Shown one piece after another: positions 53,901 to 60,463 of a stretch of DNA of 64,000 bases; position 1 is the first letter of the stretch, and each line of letters starts with the position of its first letter. Source of the DNA: an uncultured Rivibacter sp. (lineage in GTDB: Bacteria > Pseudomonadota > Gammaproteobacteria > Burkholderiales > Burkholderiaceae); assembly GCA_946480925.1 (NCBI GenBank), contig CAMLLU010000030.1:1-64000 (forward strand). The letters are read 5' to 3'. The translations under genes were made by a program, and so were the position numbers. The notes beneath the pieces were generated by a model. It was given only the letters and a program-made list of their open reading frames with translations. It did no database searches and was not told the origin of the DNA.

Positions 53901-54252
53901 CGGCCAGCACCTGTTCCTTCTCGGCGAGGTTCGCCTTCGCCTCCTTCTTCAGCGCCTCGGTCTCCTTGGCCTTGGCCGTATCGCGCAACTGCTGGAGCTG
54001 CTTGTCGTCCTTTTCGTCCTTCTTCTCCACGCGCGCCGCATCGTCGGCAGCCTTCTTCGCCTGCTCGGCCTCGCGCCTGGCAGCCTCTGCCTGGCGGCGG
54101 GCTTCCTCGGCCTTGCGACGGGCCTCCTCCGCCGCGCGGCGAGCGGCTTCTTCGGCGCGCCGACGAGCTTCCTCTGCAGCCCGCAACGCGGCCAGGTGCG
54201 CTGCAGCGGCTTGCGATTCGGGGCTGGGCTTGCTGACGGTTCCGGGTCCCAT
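44923..54252 (-). CDS. Giant multidomain putative type III effector/toxin (3,109 residues)
   Basis: SD GAGGACGACC precedes ATG 54252. Residues ~16-130 are an Ala/Glu/Arg/Lys coiled coil; helical regions rich in coiled coil continue to ~1300, with a hydrophobic block near 1340-1390 (VVAGVGLVAGVVLTVGSMG). AVHEGTHALDH (His1929, Glu1930, His1933; candidate Glu ligand 1973 in DLEARAY) is a zinc-protease-like HExxH motif. DTNCINSAVTLDR (Cys2097), DLHIVNFV (His2171) and VIDAQ (Asp2186) match the papain-fold Tox-PL layout. C-terminal parts have membrane stretches (~2830-2910), a Pro/Ser/Thr linker (~2950-3005) and a LysM-like tail. It directly follows sctU, 45 bp away, so T3SS export is inferred. No immunity-like gene follows. 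Confidence 0.8.
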   Translation of the reverse strand: MGPGTVSKPSPESQAAAAHLAALRAAEEARRRAEEAARRAAEEARRKAEEARRQAEAARREAEQAKKAADDAARVEKKDEKDDKQLQQLRDTAKAKETEALKKEAKANLAEKEQVLADSKLQDAQQGHKAGAPSEGTQAAQKEVDLAKKVVALYEAPEQKGDQALDGASARTKDLQTKAQEAAKPAFDAMVRGEQPTQEQKDKANKALGEWLDAAQQEMRTAGVTAQAKGGDANAAIDKQAADIRKRLEEGGVFDPKAFDESLGAAKAEVKGESPAARQLRMEQYDARKTAQVDYDKARQDAKTADEKADAAEAYAKNFTSASTDSQVTAQQDARAEAKRLRKAADEAQAKADRLKLQGDATDSEYESDIADIKVRDAQAGYVKAQASGDKDAIAKAEKLLDGAIDEQTLAHDLRDDASAKLELFDAKGNLADAKAAWEAEKGNQPQLKEVEYNHRGTKTTRTITPDGYDKTFWATPGTDAGKNVQQIDGKWYYVTSGPRGTQSKQELNPVTAQLWEAHVGVNGEQKDGKTVGGAQLAADQAQAKLKLTLEDMFGTGDGQSPGRLDSQAWLGAEGDINKKLTDANDGVTAAQSALTAARRYGASADTIADLEADLGGKLQLQRQAQGMVDALKAVKDLRQAQRELAEIQNPGSANRCPTMTEAQARQRVNDLRDKARTAVTNALKPPEFSPEQVKAARTRLDGNQKLLKTQEQTVETARTEWQNATGDDKVKKDQAYQAALDKYDQLKLAVDNDQSLVQQADTRYRADAAQNQYDNFGFVKPKEGYTRGGYNFASNLKDQPDGFDPTYDVKPPSNYDELLRTAKKEDDGTRVLSDGTKIKPDGTWELKDGTQIEHKDGKYYVSFKTYVAAGRAGMVASRSDKFEMHGVTAKLWDTKRLAYEADVGRTKFLDDLKLKGQTLPPAEPQPPVLGLDGKPRPTLLLTDDLAKRKPQVDKALTDATDARKLAQQNYDQGTGDRTELKTKLDDAIALEDIARKEQAAVDAVLLWQSSNRERQEYDANKRAGRPDAMCYAKPPGETADDQRDLALKAIKDWQGARDKLHTDRAQRKVDSAQTAHDTWKRENPWLAGSEKSSDTWKALQQAKGDYDLVKRRQAANAGARADEQAFISQNLKPGEHNDPGALYRLFDSNPQVMAQAVINDHYVQYGGEAITMQGRTHLGNLVSQALGWQPSVELDPNSPAYNQQLTKTQDLYGNLVKEQKELRGNVVDKIVELGGDDAKVTVLPVVYGLDEKNGGIVKTAIFKVEGDNGQVRYVDEQGWEYKSLDDYRANNSLPVEDVKLVMPEDGKFTLDDKGNVKLLVADARTETGWETFRRVSKIDYVVAGVGLVAGVVLTVGSMGTLSVPGAAIAVASVSLVAAGTYGVVTSAQSLQRQADHGQSVNPFTNAQARMDWLNLGLSALSVPVVGASGRATMLALRSKAAFDRVGDVTDVTKLTAQQAADLQQGVAYAQRAAAWGKPAQAAAKPLAVGSGVAMEEGVRHLIQNWDNMSPSERNQQIAMLGLNAAGFASPVFARGYTRVHVGLRDGWSNAGSTTGAPRTTQQVGRPTTNGEPEVLPTQASGSRDGTTVVPADGAVVPAKHTRPATGRQDGEPAPDPLAPLRERPSWWRQAPEGTSSIKVVKPAALDEGSKIVLSNLNTTNLKRTTDHGRPLNDRPSSGRLASEGSGRTIPTHRDLRNPHARARTDEIAPANQPGAAVRNPNRRSPQDELTLAARARDADDAAPAAPGWFHDTLQRAALHPAVQKELLHVMRQEAPEATPQQYLEAVETLYGTPQSVRMTSTHMPELFQRQVLAAWRRLEHAGTPVEINGWTPLVTPRPQTYQIRPSRPPQLETAADFANTLRGVTPQSTRIARALDNGDIEFNLLSAPEFQRARTTQNTDVPLAFARGHRIFLNRDSDPWALLLDAVHEGTHALDHLTQLDIGRPYQIRVGDKVVDSGVHQRGSEVFGGDLEARAYYHQIEFARALGLGSEGHEGFPALAAPHQINAAHSMQQVHGHIHAGYPDATNLHFRPAADPYHPPLQYQRSIRTPGGSRVPIERQQATGTQGEGAKPWRITHGDEHALARNVNPTRSDTNCINSAVTLDRMMSSPGTLLQAVPSSAKTLAQVFALYGDAPTAAFSNSGDALARVATLPEGSRGFITMGGGGADLHIVNFVRRSNGVDVIDAQAGRHVRNFDASDVHVIVTHQGGKPPADMTVMSGPQLRRFLATSPHDAPAQGPQGLVSGLSSNAGKPGFDAQGDALQPTSFGRRRNTWDEVARGADGYIHRQQLAAQHGSKVPPLKTSADEAAVLKSLTDEPEINSRVKFVVSKVGPHDTIFSGAGVKGRKLYETHAAAAKAAEENGGGWVHRLVPDAAKGLPRKRQQFDSSEIIGAVHVGRDGAQLPIGIPNTRHGTELGCSTEVAATWKEAVKDVLTHTPTHRRTGEKKQIRAKVFTYGAAGARIAAEGAASFFPWPATALKHPGAGYATQPLSSFGRGAYLTASQRTKEAYAAATTGNLGLAEKLIGKVTRGSGWRGDNLMERSKIDELYTDIWKVQEVAETFRQKLGAMGADAPPARQFRLDTIQHPDEVALAPKSYLRAPGVSDFIQLVRFRQRDGMFGQKTPVVRHELLRRLSNMDRSELARAADPASKDNSPEARLLRRFPEVRKAFERRVEERQELRRAHGDLYKMLLEVAADPEKPGYVSAQAAEGNAGSTNAPSSRLGLTSRRATLVASTNVFVGWFFKPMRISSVTTGVAHFADLLAGGSLWANYKYNIKVDHLDNVKAKLKAAMKASGLDEKQTRAADPALDKELTNAQIDKDKWNKWRDFFGLASAGRAVAVGVGLQEAGLHLLGYASYTQAGLTVAWVGLQQIPALRNGAAPTTTKILKWSAVGSIALVPVAPAVYNAFFAPKKDDNAKNLVEWTVWGLKQAASGVNDWLHQPADQVPAPGTSGSPPVTTGPSVTPSPSVTSGPSASPTQRPSATPTPGTSTRPPGSDPDDPGLPPDRDPLPPALQPVYVTVDGSNAKTATLWGISEHNVTTLLAGPALDKAKQEGGRNHVVSEALTQLFNLNPRFDKRLMDGVVTNIEGDPDTLVDGWKVKVGERMA

Positions 54253-54297
54253 GGTGGTCGTCCTCGATCGTGTTGGTCGGGTGCGCTGGGCGCGGGG

Positions 54298-55329
54298 CTA
54301 TTCCTGCCCCTGCGCCCAGCGCAGCAGCTTGGCCACCGGCGCGTACAGCGCACGCGGTATCGCCATGTCCTGCGGTACTTCGTCATAGAGCCGCTCGGCA
54401 AGCTGCGGCTCGAATTCGGTGGGGATCAGCGCCTCGCTCGAGATGCGCCGGATCTGGGCGGCGATGTCGCCCTCGCCTCGCGCGATGACCCGCGGGAGGT
54501 CGTTTTCGCCCAGGTACTGCAGCGCCACCGCGGTGCGCGCGGAATGGATCACCGCCGAGGCCATGCGCACGCGGTCGGCCAGCGTGAAATACACCGCCTC
54601 GAAGTGGGCCGAGCGGCGCCGCGAGCGGTTGATCGGGTCGCCTTCGGATTCCTTGTGTTCCTGGCGCAGGTCTTCGATGGACATGCGCTGCTGCTTCATG
54701 AACTCGTAGTGCTCGTGCGCGTAGTCCACCAGCGCCATCACGACGTAGATGACCACCGCCCAGCCGAAGGTGGTGAGCACCATCTGGGCGCCGGCGCTGA
54801 GCATGGCGGCCGGCTGCGCGTAGCCCAGGCGCAGCGCGGGGTCGACGAAGTTGCGCACCACCACGTAGATCAACGCGCCCAGCAGCGTGGTCTTCACCAC
54901 CATCTTCAGCAGGTTGACGAGGTTGCGCGTCGAGAAGATGCGCTTGATGCCTTCGCCCGGGTTCATGCGGTTGGCATCGGGCTTGATGCGCTCCCAGGCC
55001 ACCACGCCACCCACCTGGAACAGCGAACCCAGGATGCCTGCGATGGCCGCCACCACCATGAGCGGCAGCGTGCCCCACACCAGTGTTTCGGTGGTGTGCA
55101 GCAGCAGCTCGCCGAAGCGGTCGTCGGGCCGCGTGAGCAGCGTGGTGCTGGTGGCGTGCAGCCACAGCTCGCGCAGCAGCGAGAAGATGAAGGCCCCACC
55201 CAGCCACAGCGAGATCACCACCACGGAGAACACGGTGGTGGAGGCCACGTCGGAGCTGAACACCACCTCGCCGCGCTTGCGCGCCTCGCGCAGCCGTTTC
55301 GGGGTGGGATCGTGGGTCTTCTCGGCCAT
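54298..55329 (-). CDS. sctU: Type III secretion export-switch protein SctU
   Basis: 343 residues of the FlhB/YscU family, which switches substrate class. Four membrane segments lie in residues ~30-215, with the family start KTHDPTPKRLREARKRGEV. The cytoplasmic domain is full length (ending YAPVAKLLRWAQGQE), but the autocleavage motif NPTH is replaced by HSAR at residues 262-265 (nt 54535-54546) within AVIHSARTAVALQY. Self-cleavage is therefore not expected. Lies 45 bp before the giant effector-like gene. Confidence 0.92.
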   Translation of the reverse strand: MAEKTHDPTPKRLREARKRGEVVFSSDVASTTVFSVVVISLWLGGAFIFSLLRELWLHATSTTLLTRPDDRFGELLLHTTETLVWGTLPLMVVAAIAGILGSLFQVGGVVAWERIKPDANRMNPGEGIKRIFSTRNLVNLLKMVVKTTLLGALIYVVVRNFVDPALRLGYAQPAAMLSAGAQMVLTTFGWAVVIYVVMALVDYAHEHYEFMKQQRMSIEDLRQEHKESEGDPINRSRRRSAHFEAVYFTLADRVRMASAVIHSARTAVALQYLGENDLPRVIARGEGDIAAQIRRISSEALIPTEFEPQLAERLYDEVPQDMAIPRALYAPVAKLLRWAQGQE

Positions 55330-55340
55330 GGCACCGTGCC

Positions 55341-56123
55341 CTACAAGGTGGCCCGCAGGAAGTCCAGCACGCCGTTCTCGGGCCGCAGGAACTGCTGCAG
55401 CGACTCGTACACGAAGAACAGCAGCAGCACCATCATCAGCGTGGCGAGAAAGCTCTTGAGCGGCTGCGAGAACACGAACACGTTGAGCTGAGGCGCCACA
55501 CGGCTGATGAGACCCATGCCCAGTTCGACCAGCATGAGCACGAACACCACCGGCGCGGCCAGCTTCACGGTCCACATGAACAGCGTGTCGCCCTGGCGGA
55601 TGGCGAACTGCTCGAGCACCGGCCCCAGGCTCGGGAAGAAAGAGCCCACCGGCCAGATGCGGTAGGAGTCCACCACCACGCCCAGCATGGCCAGCAGCCC
55701 GCCGGCCGACACGAACAGCGTGATCACCATCCAGCCCAGGAATTCGCCGGTCGGCCCGTTCTCGTGGCCGGCCACGGGGTCGAAGAACGACGCGTTGCTC
55801 GAGCCGGTCTGGAAGTCGATGAGGTCGCCCACGCTCTGGATGGCCCAGATGAAGATGCCGAAGCCCAGGCCCAGCAGCAGGCCGATGAAGGCCTCCTTGC
55901 TGGCGATGAGCACCCAGGTGCTGATCGACACCTCGGGCAGCTGCCCCGCCACCGGCGACATGAAGATGGCCAGCATGAGCAGCAGGCCGTTGCGCACGAT
56001 GCCGGTGATCATGCTGCCTGAGAGGAACGGCACCACCGCGAAGATTGCGAACAGGCGCGGCAGGGTGAGCACCACCGCCGAGAACATGCGTTCCAGCGCT
56101 TCGAGCTCGATGGTGGTTTCCAT
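55341..56123 (-). CDS. sctT: Type III secretion inner-membrane protein SctT
   Basis: 260 residues of the FliR/SctT family with six hydrophobic segments (FAIFAVVPFLSG region, then WVLIASKEAFIGLLLGLGFG, FLGWMVITLFVSAGGLLAML and others) and the family pattern KEAFIGLLLGLGFGIFIW. Part of the export gate. In many systems sctR, sctS and sctT are adjacent; here sctT follows sctO directly and R and S are not seen. Confidence 0.92.
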   Translation of the reverse strand: METTIELEALERMFSAVVLTLPRLFAIFAVVPFLSGSMITGIVRNGLLLMLAIFMSPVAGQLPEVSISTWVLIASKEAFIGLLLGLGFGIFIWAIQSVGDLIDFQTGSSNASFFDPVAGHENGPTGEFLGWMVITLFVSAGGLLAMLGVVVDSYRIWPVGSFFPSLGPVLEQFAIRQGDTLFMWTVKLAAPVVFVLMLVELGMGLISRVAPQLNVFVFSQPLKSFLATLMMVLLLFFVYESLQQFLRPENGVLDFLRATL

Positions 56124-56143
56124 GCCGCGGCCCCTGCCCTGCG

Positions 56144-56629
56144 CTACGAAAAACGCTGCGAAGACCAGGCTACCGAGGCCACTTCCTCGGCCGCGTCTTC
56201 CTGCCTGGCTTCCTGCTGGCGCCGCCGTTCCTGCGCGCTGCGCTGCTGCATCTGCTGCGCCTTTTCCACCTCGCCCGCGGCGGCCCGCATGCGGCGCCGG
56301 CTTTCCTGCAGCACCTGCTCGCGCTGCAGGTGCCTGCCCTGCGCCTGCGCCACGCCCATGGTGGCCGCGGCGATGTGCCCGTCGAGCGCACCGCTCCAGG
56401 CGCTGGCCTGGCGCAGCTGGGCCACGCTGCATGCGCCGCCCGACAAGGTACCCACGGTGGCCTGCCAGTGCGCGGTCTTGGCCTCGACCTGCTGCTGCAG
56501 CTGCGCATGCGCCTGCTGCAGGTGGGCGAGGCTTTCATCGGCCGCGGCACGGTCGCGCGCCACCTGCTCCATGGCCGAGCGTTTCTGCCGCTCGCGCACT
56601 TCGATCAAGAGCTTCCAGTCCACTGCCAT
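56144..56629 (-). CDS. sctO: SctO-like (YscO/FliJ) stalk protein
   Basis: 161 residues, nearly all heptad-rich helix (MEQVARDRAAADESLAHLQQ, then AHAQLQQQVEAKTAHW) with the small central break typical of FliJ/YscO hairpins. Sits after the ATPase sctN, as in other T3SS operons, where it links the ATPase to the export gate. Low sequence identity makes this a position-and-shape call. Confidence 0.75.
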   Translation of the reverse strand: MAVDWKLLIEVRERQKRSAMEQVARDRAAADESLAHLQQAHAQLQQQVEAKTAHWQATVGTLSGGACSVAQLRQASAWSGALDGHIAAATMGVAQAQGRHLQREQVLQESRRRMRAAAGEVEKAQQMQQRSAQERRRQQEARQEDAAEEVASVAWSSQRFS

Positions 56630-56634
56630 GGTGT

Positions 56635-57966
56635 TCAACCTCCGAAGCCCTGCAGCTGTGCCACGGTGCGCTCGAGCGGCTGCAGCACCTCGGGCGACTG
56701 CTTCAGGAAGTCCAGCATCGCAGGGCGCGCGCCGATGGCACGGTCGGCCAGCGGGTCGGAGCCCGCACGGTATTCGCCGATCTGCACCAGCAACTCCATC
56801 TCCTGGTACTTGGCCAGCAGGCCGCGGAAGGCCGAAGCCGCGTCGCGGTGCTCGCGCGCGGTCACCAGCGGCATCACGCGGCTGATGCTGGCGAGCACGT
56901 CGATGGCCGGGTACTGGTTGGCCGAGGCCATCTTGCGTGAGAGCACGATGTGCCCGTCGAGGATGGAGCGCACCTCCTCGGCGATGGGGTCGTTCTCTTC
57001 GTCGCCTTCGGTGAGCACCGAGTAGATCGCCGTGATGGAGCCCGTCCTGCCCTGCCCGGCCCGCTCGAGCAGCTGCGGCAGCATCGAAAAGATGGAAGGC
57101 GGGTAGCTGCGCCGCGTGGGCGGCTCGCCGCTGGCCAGGCCGATCTCGCGCTGTGCGCGGGCAAAGCGCGTGAGCGAATCCATCAGCAGCAGCACCTTCT
57201 TGCCCTGGTCGCGAAAGTGCTCGGCGATGGTGGTGGCCACGTAGGCCGACTTGATGCGCTCCATGGGCGGCCGGTCGGAGGTGGACACCACGAGCACGGA
57301 CTTCGCCAGCCCTTGCGGCCCCAGCGCGTGCTCGATGAACTCCTTCACCTCGCGGCCACGCTCGCCGATGAGCGCGATCACGTTCACGTCGGCCTGCGAG
57401 CCGCGCGCCAGCATGCCCAGCAGCGTGCTCTTGCCCACGCCGGGCGGTGAAAACACGCCCACGCGCTGGCCTTCGCCCAGCGTGAGCAGCCCGTCGATGG
57501 CGCGGATGCCGGTGGCCAGCGGCGCCTCGATCATGCGGCGCGCCAGCGGGCTCACCGGCTCGCGGTGCACCGGCTGCTGCGCCAGCGTGGCCAGCGGCCC
57601 GGCCTCGTCGATGGGCTGGCCCAGTGCGTTGAGCACCCGGCCCAGCAGCCCGACGCCCACCGGGCACACGTGGCCGCGGCCGGTGGGCACCACCTCGGTC
57701 AACGCCGAGATGCCGGTGGTCGGCCCCAGCGGCGTGAGGATGGCGGTGTTGTGGTGAAAGCCCACCACCTCGGCCAGCAAGGGCGGCTCGCCGGGTGTGA
57801 CCAGCTCGCACAGCTCGCCCACGTGGGCCTGGATGCCCGAAGCGTCGACCAGCATGCCGACCGCCTTGCTCACGCGGCCACGCATGCCCACCGGCGTGAT
57901 GCGGCCGAAGGCCTGCTCCAGGTCGGCAACGATACCGAGCGCTGCTTCGGAGACGGGCTGGTTCAT
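56635..57966 (-). CDS. sctN: Type III secretion ATPase SctN
   Basis: 443 residues. Walker A SPPGVGKST near residue 173, Walker B VLLLMDSLTRFA, catalytic Glu in GERGREV and the conserved EPPTRRSYPPSIFSMLPQLL segment are intact. Homologous to F1 beta and FliI; forms the hexamer that unfolds substrates. ATG 57966 overlaps the sctL stop. Full family length. Confidence 0.96.
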   Translation of the reverse strand: MNQPVSEAALGIVADLEQAFGRITPVGMRGRVSKAVGMLVDASGIQAHVGELCELVTPGEPPLLAEVVGFHHNTAILTPLGPTTGISALTEVVPTGRGHVCPVGVGLLGRVLNALGQPIDEAGPLATLAQQPVHREPVSPLARRMIEAPLATGIRAIDGLLTLGEGQRVGVFSPPGVGKSTLLGMLARGSQADVNVIALIGERGREVKEFIEHALGPQGLAKSVLVVSTSDRPPMERIKSAYVATTIAEHFRDQGKKVLLLMDSLTRFARAQREIGLASGEPPTRRSYPPSIFSMLPQLLERAGQGRTGSITAIYSVLTEGDEENDPIAEEVRSILDGHIVLSRKMASANQYPAIDVLASISRVMPLVTAREHRDAASAFRGLLAKYQEMELLVQIGEYRAGSDPLADRAIGARPAMLDFLKQSPEVLQPLERTVAQLQGFGG

Positions 57967-58586
57967 GCAGGCTCCAGTCCTGAACGCTGGATCGCCCGGC
58001 GGAAGGCTTCGAGCTGCGCGTCCACGCCCAGCTCCAGCGTGCCCGAGGCCGTCTGCACCACGCAGCTGCCTTCGGGCAGCGTGGCATCGGGCTGCACGGC
58101 CACGTTCATCTGCCAGTTCGCCTCGTCGCGCAGACGTGCCAGCACCTGCTGCATGGCGGCTTCCTGCGCCGGTGCCACGCGCACGGTGATGAAAGGCTCG
58201 GTGCGCACCAGCGTGTCCACGCGGCGCAGCGCGGCCTCGAAGAGCCGCGCAGGCTCCGCTTCGGCGATGAACTGGCCCACCGCGCGCACGACGATCTGCG
58301 CCATCGACGCGCGCAACGCATGCAGTTGGCGCTCCGAAGCCATGGTCTCGGAAACCAGCCGCTGCGCGTATTCGACGCGGGCGCGCTCCAGGCCTTCTTC
58401 GTAGCCCTGCTGGCGGCTGGCCTCGGCCTGTTGTGCGGCCTGCTGCACGATGCGCCGCGCCTCGCCGCGTGCGGTTTCGATCACCGCGTTGGCGTCGAGC
58501 AGCGCCGCGTACTCGGCTTCCTTGAGCACCTTGCGCTCCGAGAGGAGCTGCAGGTTCTCGGTGGTGATCAGAAAAGCCAGTCCCAT
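57963..58586 (-). CDS. sctL: Type III secretion stator SctL
   Basis: 207 residues of the HrpE/YscL/FliH family. Begins GLAFLITTENLQLLSERKVL, then a long helix with AQQAEASRQQGYEEGLERAR, and the C-terminal domain with FITVRVAPAQEAAMQQVL. It binds and restrains the SctN ATPase. Overlaps sctN by 4 bp and sctK by 19 bp. Confidence 0.88.
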   Translation of the reverse strand: MGLAFLITTENLQLLSERKVLKEAEYAALLDANAVIETARGEARRIVQQAAQQAEASRQQGYEEGLERARVEYAQRLVSETMASERQLHALRASMAQIVVRAVGQFIAEAEPARLFEAALRRVDTLVRTEPFITVRVAPAQEAAMQQVLARLRDEANWQMNVAVQPDATLPEGSCVVQTASGTLELGVDAQLEAFRRAIQRSGLEPA

Positions 58587-59254
58587 TGCGGCAACCTTTC
58601 AGGAACGATGCACGACAGCGCCAGCTCGCCCAGCTGGCGCCGCTGGCGCGCCTCCAGCTCCGGCACACGGTAGGTGGATACACGGCGCGGCAGCTTGTGC
58701 TGCGCACGCTGCAGCACCGCCTCGCCCTCGCCGGCCAGCAGCCCCAGCAGCAGCCGGTAGCCGCGTGTGGCGATCACGTGGCCGGCACCTGTGGGCTTGT
58801 CCTTGAGTGCCTTGGCATCCATGCGCAGCTCGGAGAGCTCGGGCACGCGCTCGAGCACGAAGTCGAGCGCGTCGTCGCCCAGGCGCCGCGCCTGGCGGCG
58901 CATCTGCGTGCCCAGCGCGCCCCGCTGGCGCAGCAGCGGCAGGTGCACGCACAACCCGCAATACAGCGCCAGCCGCCGCAGCGAGCCGGCATCGAGCAGC
59001 ACCAGGCGCTTGACGCGCGAGTCGAAATTGAAGTCGCTCGGCACGCCCCTGGCCGAAGCGCGCATGAGCAACTGCGACAGCACAGCGCTGCCTCGCAGGC
59101 CCAGCCTGGCCGGAATGCGGTGACGCGCCGGCCAGTCGACCGGCAGCCAGCTCGGGTGGAGGTCGGCCTCTGGGTGGAGGTTGAAGCGCGTCACCAGCCG
59201 CACCAGGTCCATCGGCCCGGGGCCGCCGCTGTGGGTTGCTGGCAGAGCGGTCAT
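58568..59254 (-). CDS. sctK: Type III secretion sorting-platform protein SctK
   Basis: 228 residues. Contains RLVTRFNLHPEADLHPSWLP, then RLVLLDAGSLRRLALYCGLC and ATRGYRLLLGLLAGEGEAVL, the YscK/SctK pattern. It connects the sorting platform to the basal body. ATG 59254 is chosen; 59212 is an alternative. Separated from sctJ by 413 bp of repeats, unlike the tight spacing elsewhere in the operon. Confidence 0.8.
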   Translation of the reverse strand: MTALPATHSGGPGPMDLVRLVTRFNLHPEADLHPSWLPVDWPARHRIPARLGLRGSAVLSQLLMRASARGVPSDFNFDSRVKRLVLLDAGSLRRLALYCGLCVHLPLLRQRGALGTQMRRQARRLGDDALDFVLERVPELSELRMDAKALKDKPTGAGHVIATRGYRLLLGLLAGEGEAVLQRAQHKLPRRVSTYRVPELEARQRRQLGELALSCIVPERLPQWDWLF

Positions 59255-59313
59255 CTCAGCGGCCCATTGCGCTGCATACCGCCCGCAACGCCTGAAATGC
59301 AAAGAGAAAACGT

Positions 59314-59414
59314 CCTTCACCGCGGAGGCGCGGAGGGTGCAGAGGATCCGCAGAGAAATACAGGCTTTCTCTGCGGTCCTCCGCGTTCTCTGCGTCTCCG
59401 CGGTGAATGAATTG
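59314..59414. repeat. Dispersed palindromic repeat, copy B
   Basis: Starts CCTTCACCGCGGAGGCGCGG and ends TCTCCGCGGTGAATGAATTG; the ends form an inverted repeat. Same orientation as copies A and C. Confidence 0.85.
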
Positions 59415-59506
59415 AAGTTTCATCCTAGTTTTCCATGGCGCCGAAGCGGCACCGTCGACGCATGAACCTCTGCGCCGCGTCCAGCGGTCGCAGCCCAGCG
59501 GACGCC

Positions 59507-59640
59507 GCGGATCCGGCTTCGCCGGTCCGCTGGCGTCGCCCCCTTGAGGGGGCTGAGCCCGGACACGAACAGTCCCTGCGGACTGTTCGTGCCTGGCGAA
59601 GAGCCGGACCGTCCTCGGTCCGGCGCGGCCTGCAAGGCCG
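59507..59640. repeat. Row of five hairpins between sctJ and sctK
   Basis: In order: a 10-bp stem with one bulge (59507-59530, loop TTC), GCCCCC-TTGA-GGGGGC (59538-59553), ACGAACAGTCC-CTGC-GGACTGTTCGT (59565-59590, 11 bp perfect), GCCGGACC-GTCCTC-GGTCCGGC (59603-59624), CGGCCT-GCA-AGGCCG (59626-59640). Several stems are GC-rich with short loops; none has a T-run. Confidence 0.8.
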
Positions 59641-59665
59641 GCGAAGCCGCTACGGGGGTGGGCCA
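59640..59665. repeat. 26-bp dispersed repeat, copy 2
   Basis: Identical to 36757-36782; here it lies just after the sctJ stop and abuts the hairpin row. Confidence 0.8.
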
Positions 59666-59667
59666 CT

Positions 59668-60456
59668 TCACCGCCGTAGTACCTGTCGGCGTGCCCAGGT
59701 GCGCCAATCCAGGCCCTGGCGCCGCAGCAGCGTGGGCAGCACCATCAGGCACACGGCAGCCAGCAACAGCAGCCCGAGCAGCACCGCAGCCGCGCTGGGC
59801 GACAGCATGCCGAGGATCTGGCCATTACCACCACCGTTGCCGTTCGCTTCGGCCGCACCGTTGGCCGTCGCCGGCCGGCGTGCCTCGAACAGCGACAGCG
59901 ACACCTGGTCGTGCGTGAGGCCTTCGATGCTGTGGGCCACCATGTCCTTCACTGCGGGGGCCAGCAGGCGCAGGTCCACGTCGGACCGGTGCTTGATGAA
60001 CACGGCCGCCGACGACGGGCGCACGCGGTCGCTCAGCGGATCGTTGGCAGGAATGACCACGTGCACGCGGGCGGCCACCACGCCGTCGACGTTGCGCAGC
60101 GTCTGCGAGAGCTCCTGCGACACCGCGTAGATGTAGCGCATGCGTTCTTCAGCGGGCGTGGACACCAGGCCCTGCTTCTGGAACACGTCGCCCATGCTGG
60201 CGTAGCGGTCGTGCGGCAGGCCTTGCGCACGCAGCACGTCGAGGGCGGTGCCCAGGCGGCCTTCGTCCACCTGCACTTCCCAGTTGTTGCCTTCGACGCG
60301 TTCCTTGGCGGCCGAGATGCCTTCGGCCGACAGGGCCGCGACGATCTCGTTGGCCTCCTGCTCGTTGAGGCCCGAGTACAGGGCGACCTTGCAGCCCGCG
60401 AGCGTGAATGCAAGGGCCAGCGTGATGAGTGGCCGGAGCCAGTGGTGCACGGTCAT
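59668..60456 (-). CDS. sctJ: Type III secretion inner-ring lipoprotein SctJ
   Basis: 262 residues. Lipobox LAGC (Cys22), then VALYSGLNEQEANEIVAALS, the SctJ/PrgK start; RYIYAVSQELSQTLRNVDGV and VVAARVHVVIP follow. A C-terminal membrane helix near residues 222-246 (AAVLLGLLLLAAVCLMVLPT) anchors it. Forms the inner-membrane ring with SctD. SctI is encoded 7 bp upstream. Confidence 0.93.
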   Translation of the reverse strand: MTVHHWLRPLITLALAFTLAGCKVALYSGLNEQEANEIVAALSAEGISAAKERVEGNNWEVQVDEGRLGTALDVLRAQGLPHDRYASMGDVFQKQGLVSTPAEERMRYIYAVSQELSQTLRNVDGVVAARVHVVIPANDPLSDRVRPSSAAVFIKHRSDVDLRLLAPAVKDMVAHSIEGLTHDQVSLSLFEARRPATANGAAEANGNGGGNGQILGMLSPSAAAVLLGLLLLAAVCLMVLPTLLRRQGLDWRTWARRQVLRR

Positions 60457-60463
60457 GGCAGCC

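Larger units (their letters stand above)
59255..59667. other. 413-bp gap in the T3SS operon, filled by repeats and hairpins
   Basis: Holds copy B of the palindromic dispersed repeat (59314-59414), five consecutive hairpins (59507-59640) and a 26-bp repeat (59640-59665). No gene is supported. Since sctK lies downstream of it on the minus strand, it may attenuate the second half of the operon or hold a separate promoter. Confidence 0.7.

Noticed and set aside
59507..59640. tRNA or structured small RNA gene
   Set aside because: The stems do not form a cloverleaf and there is no promoter or terminator that defines a transcript.
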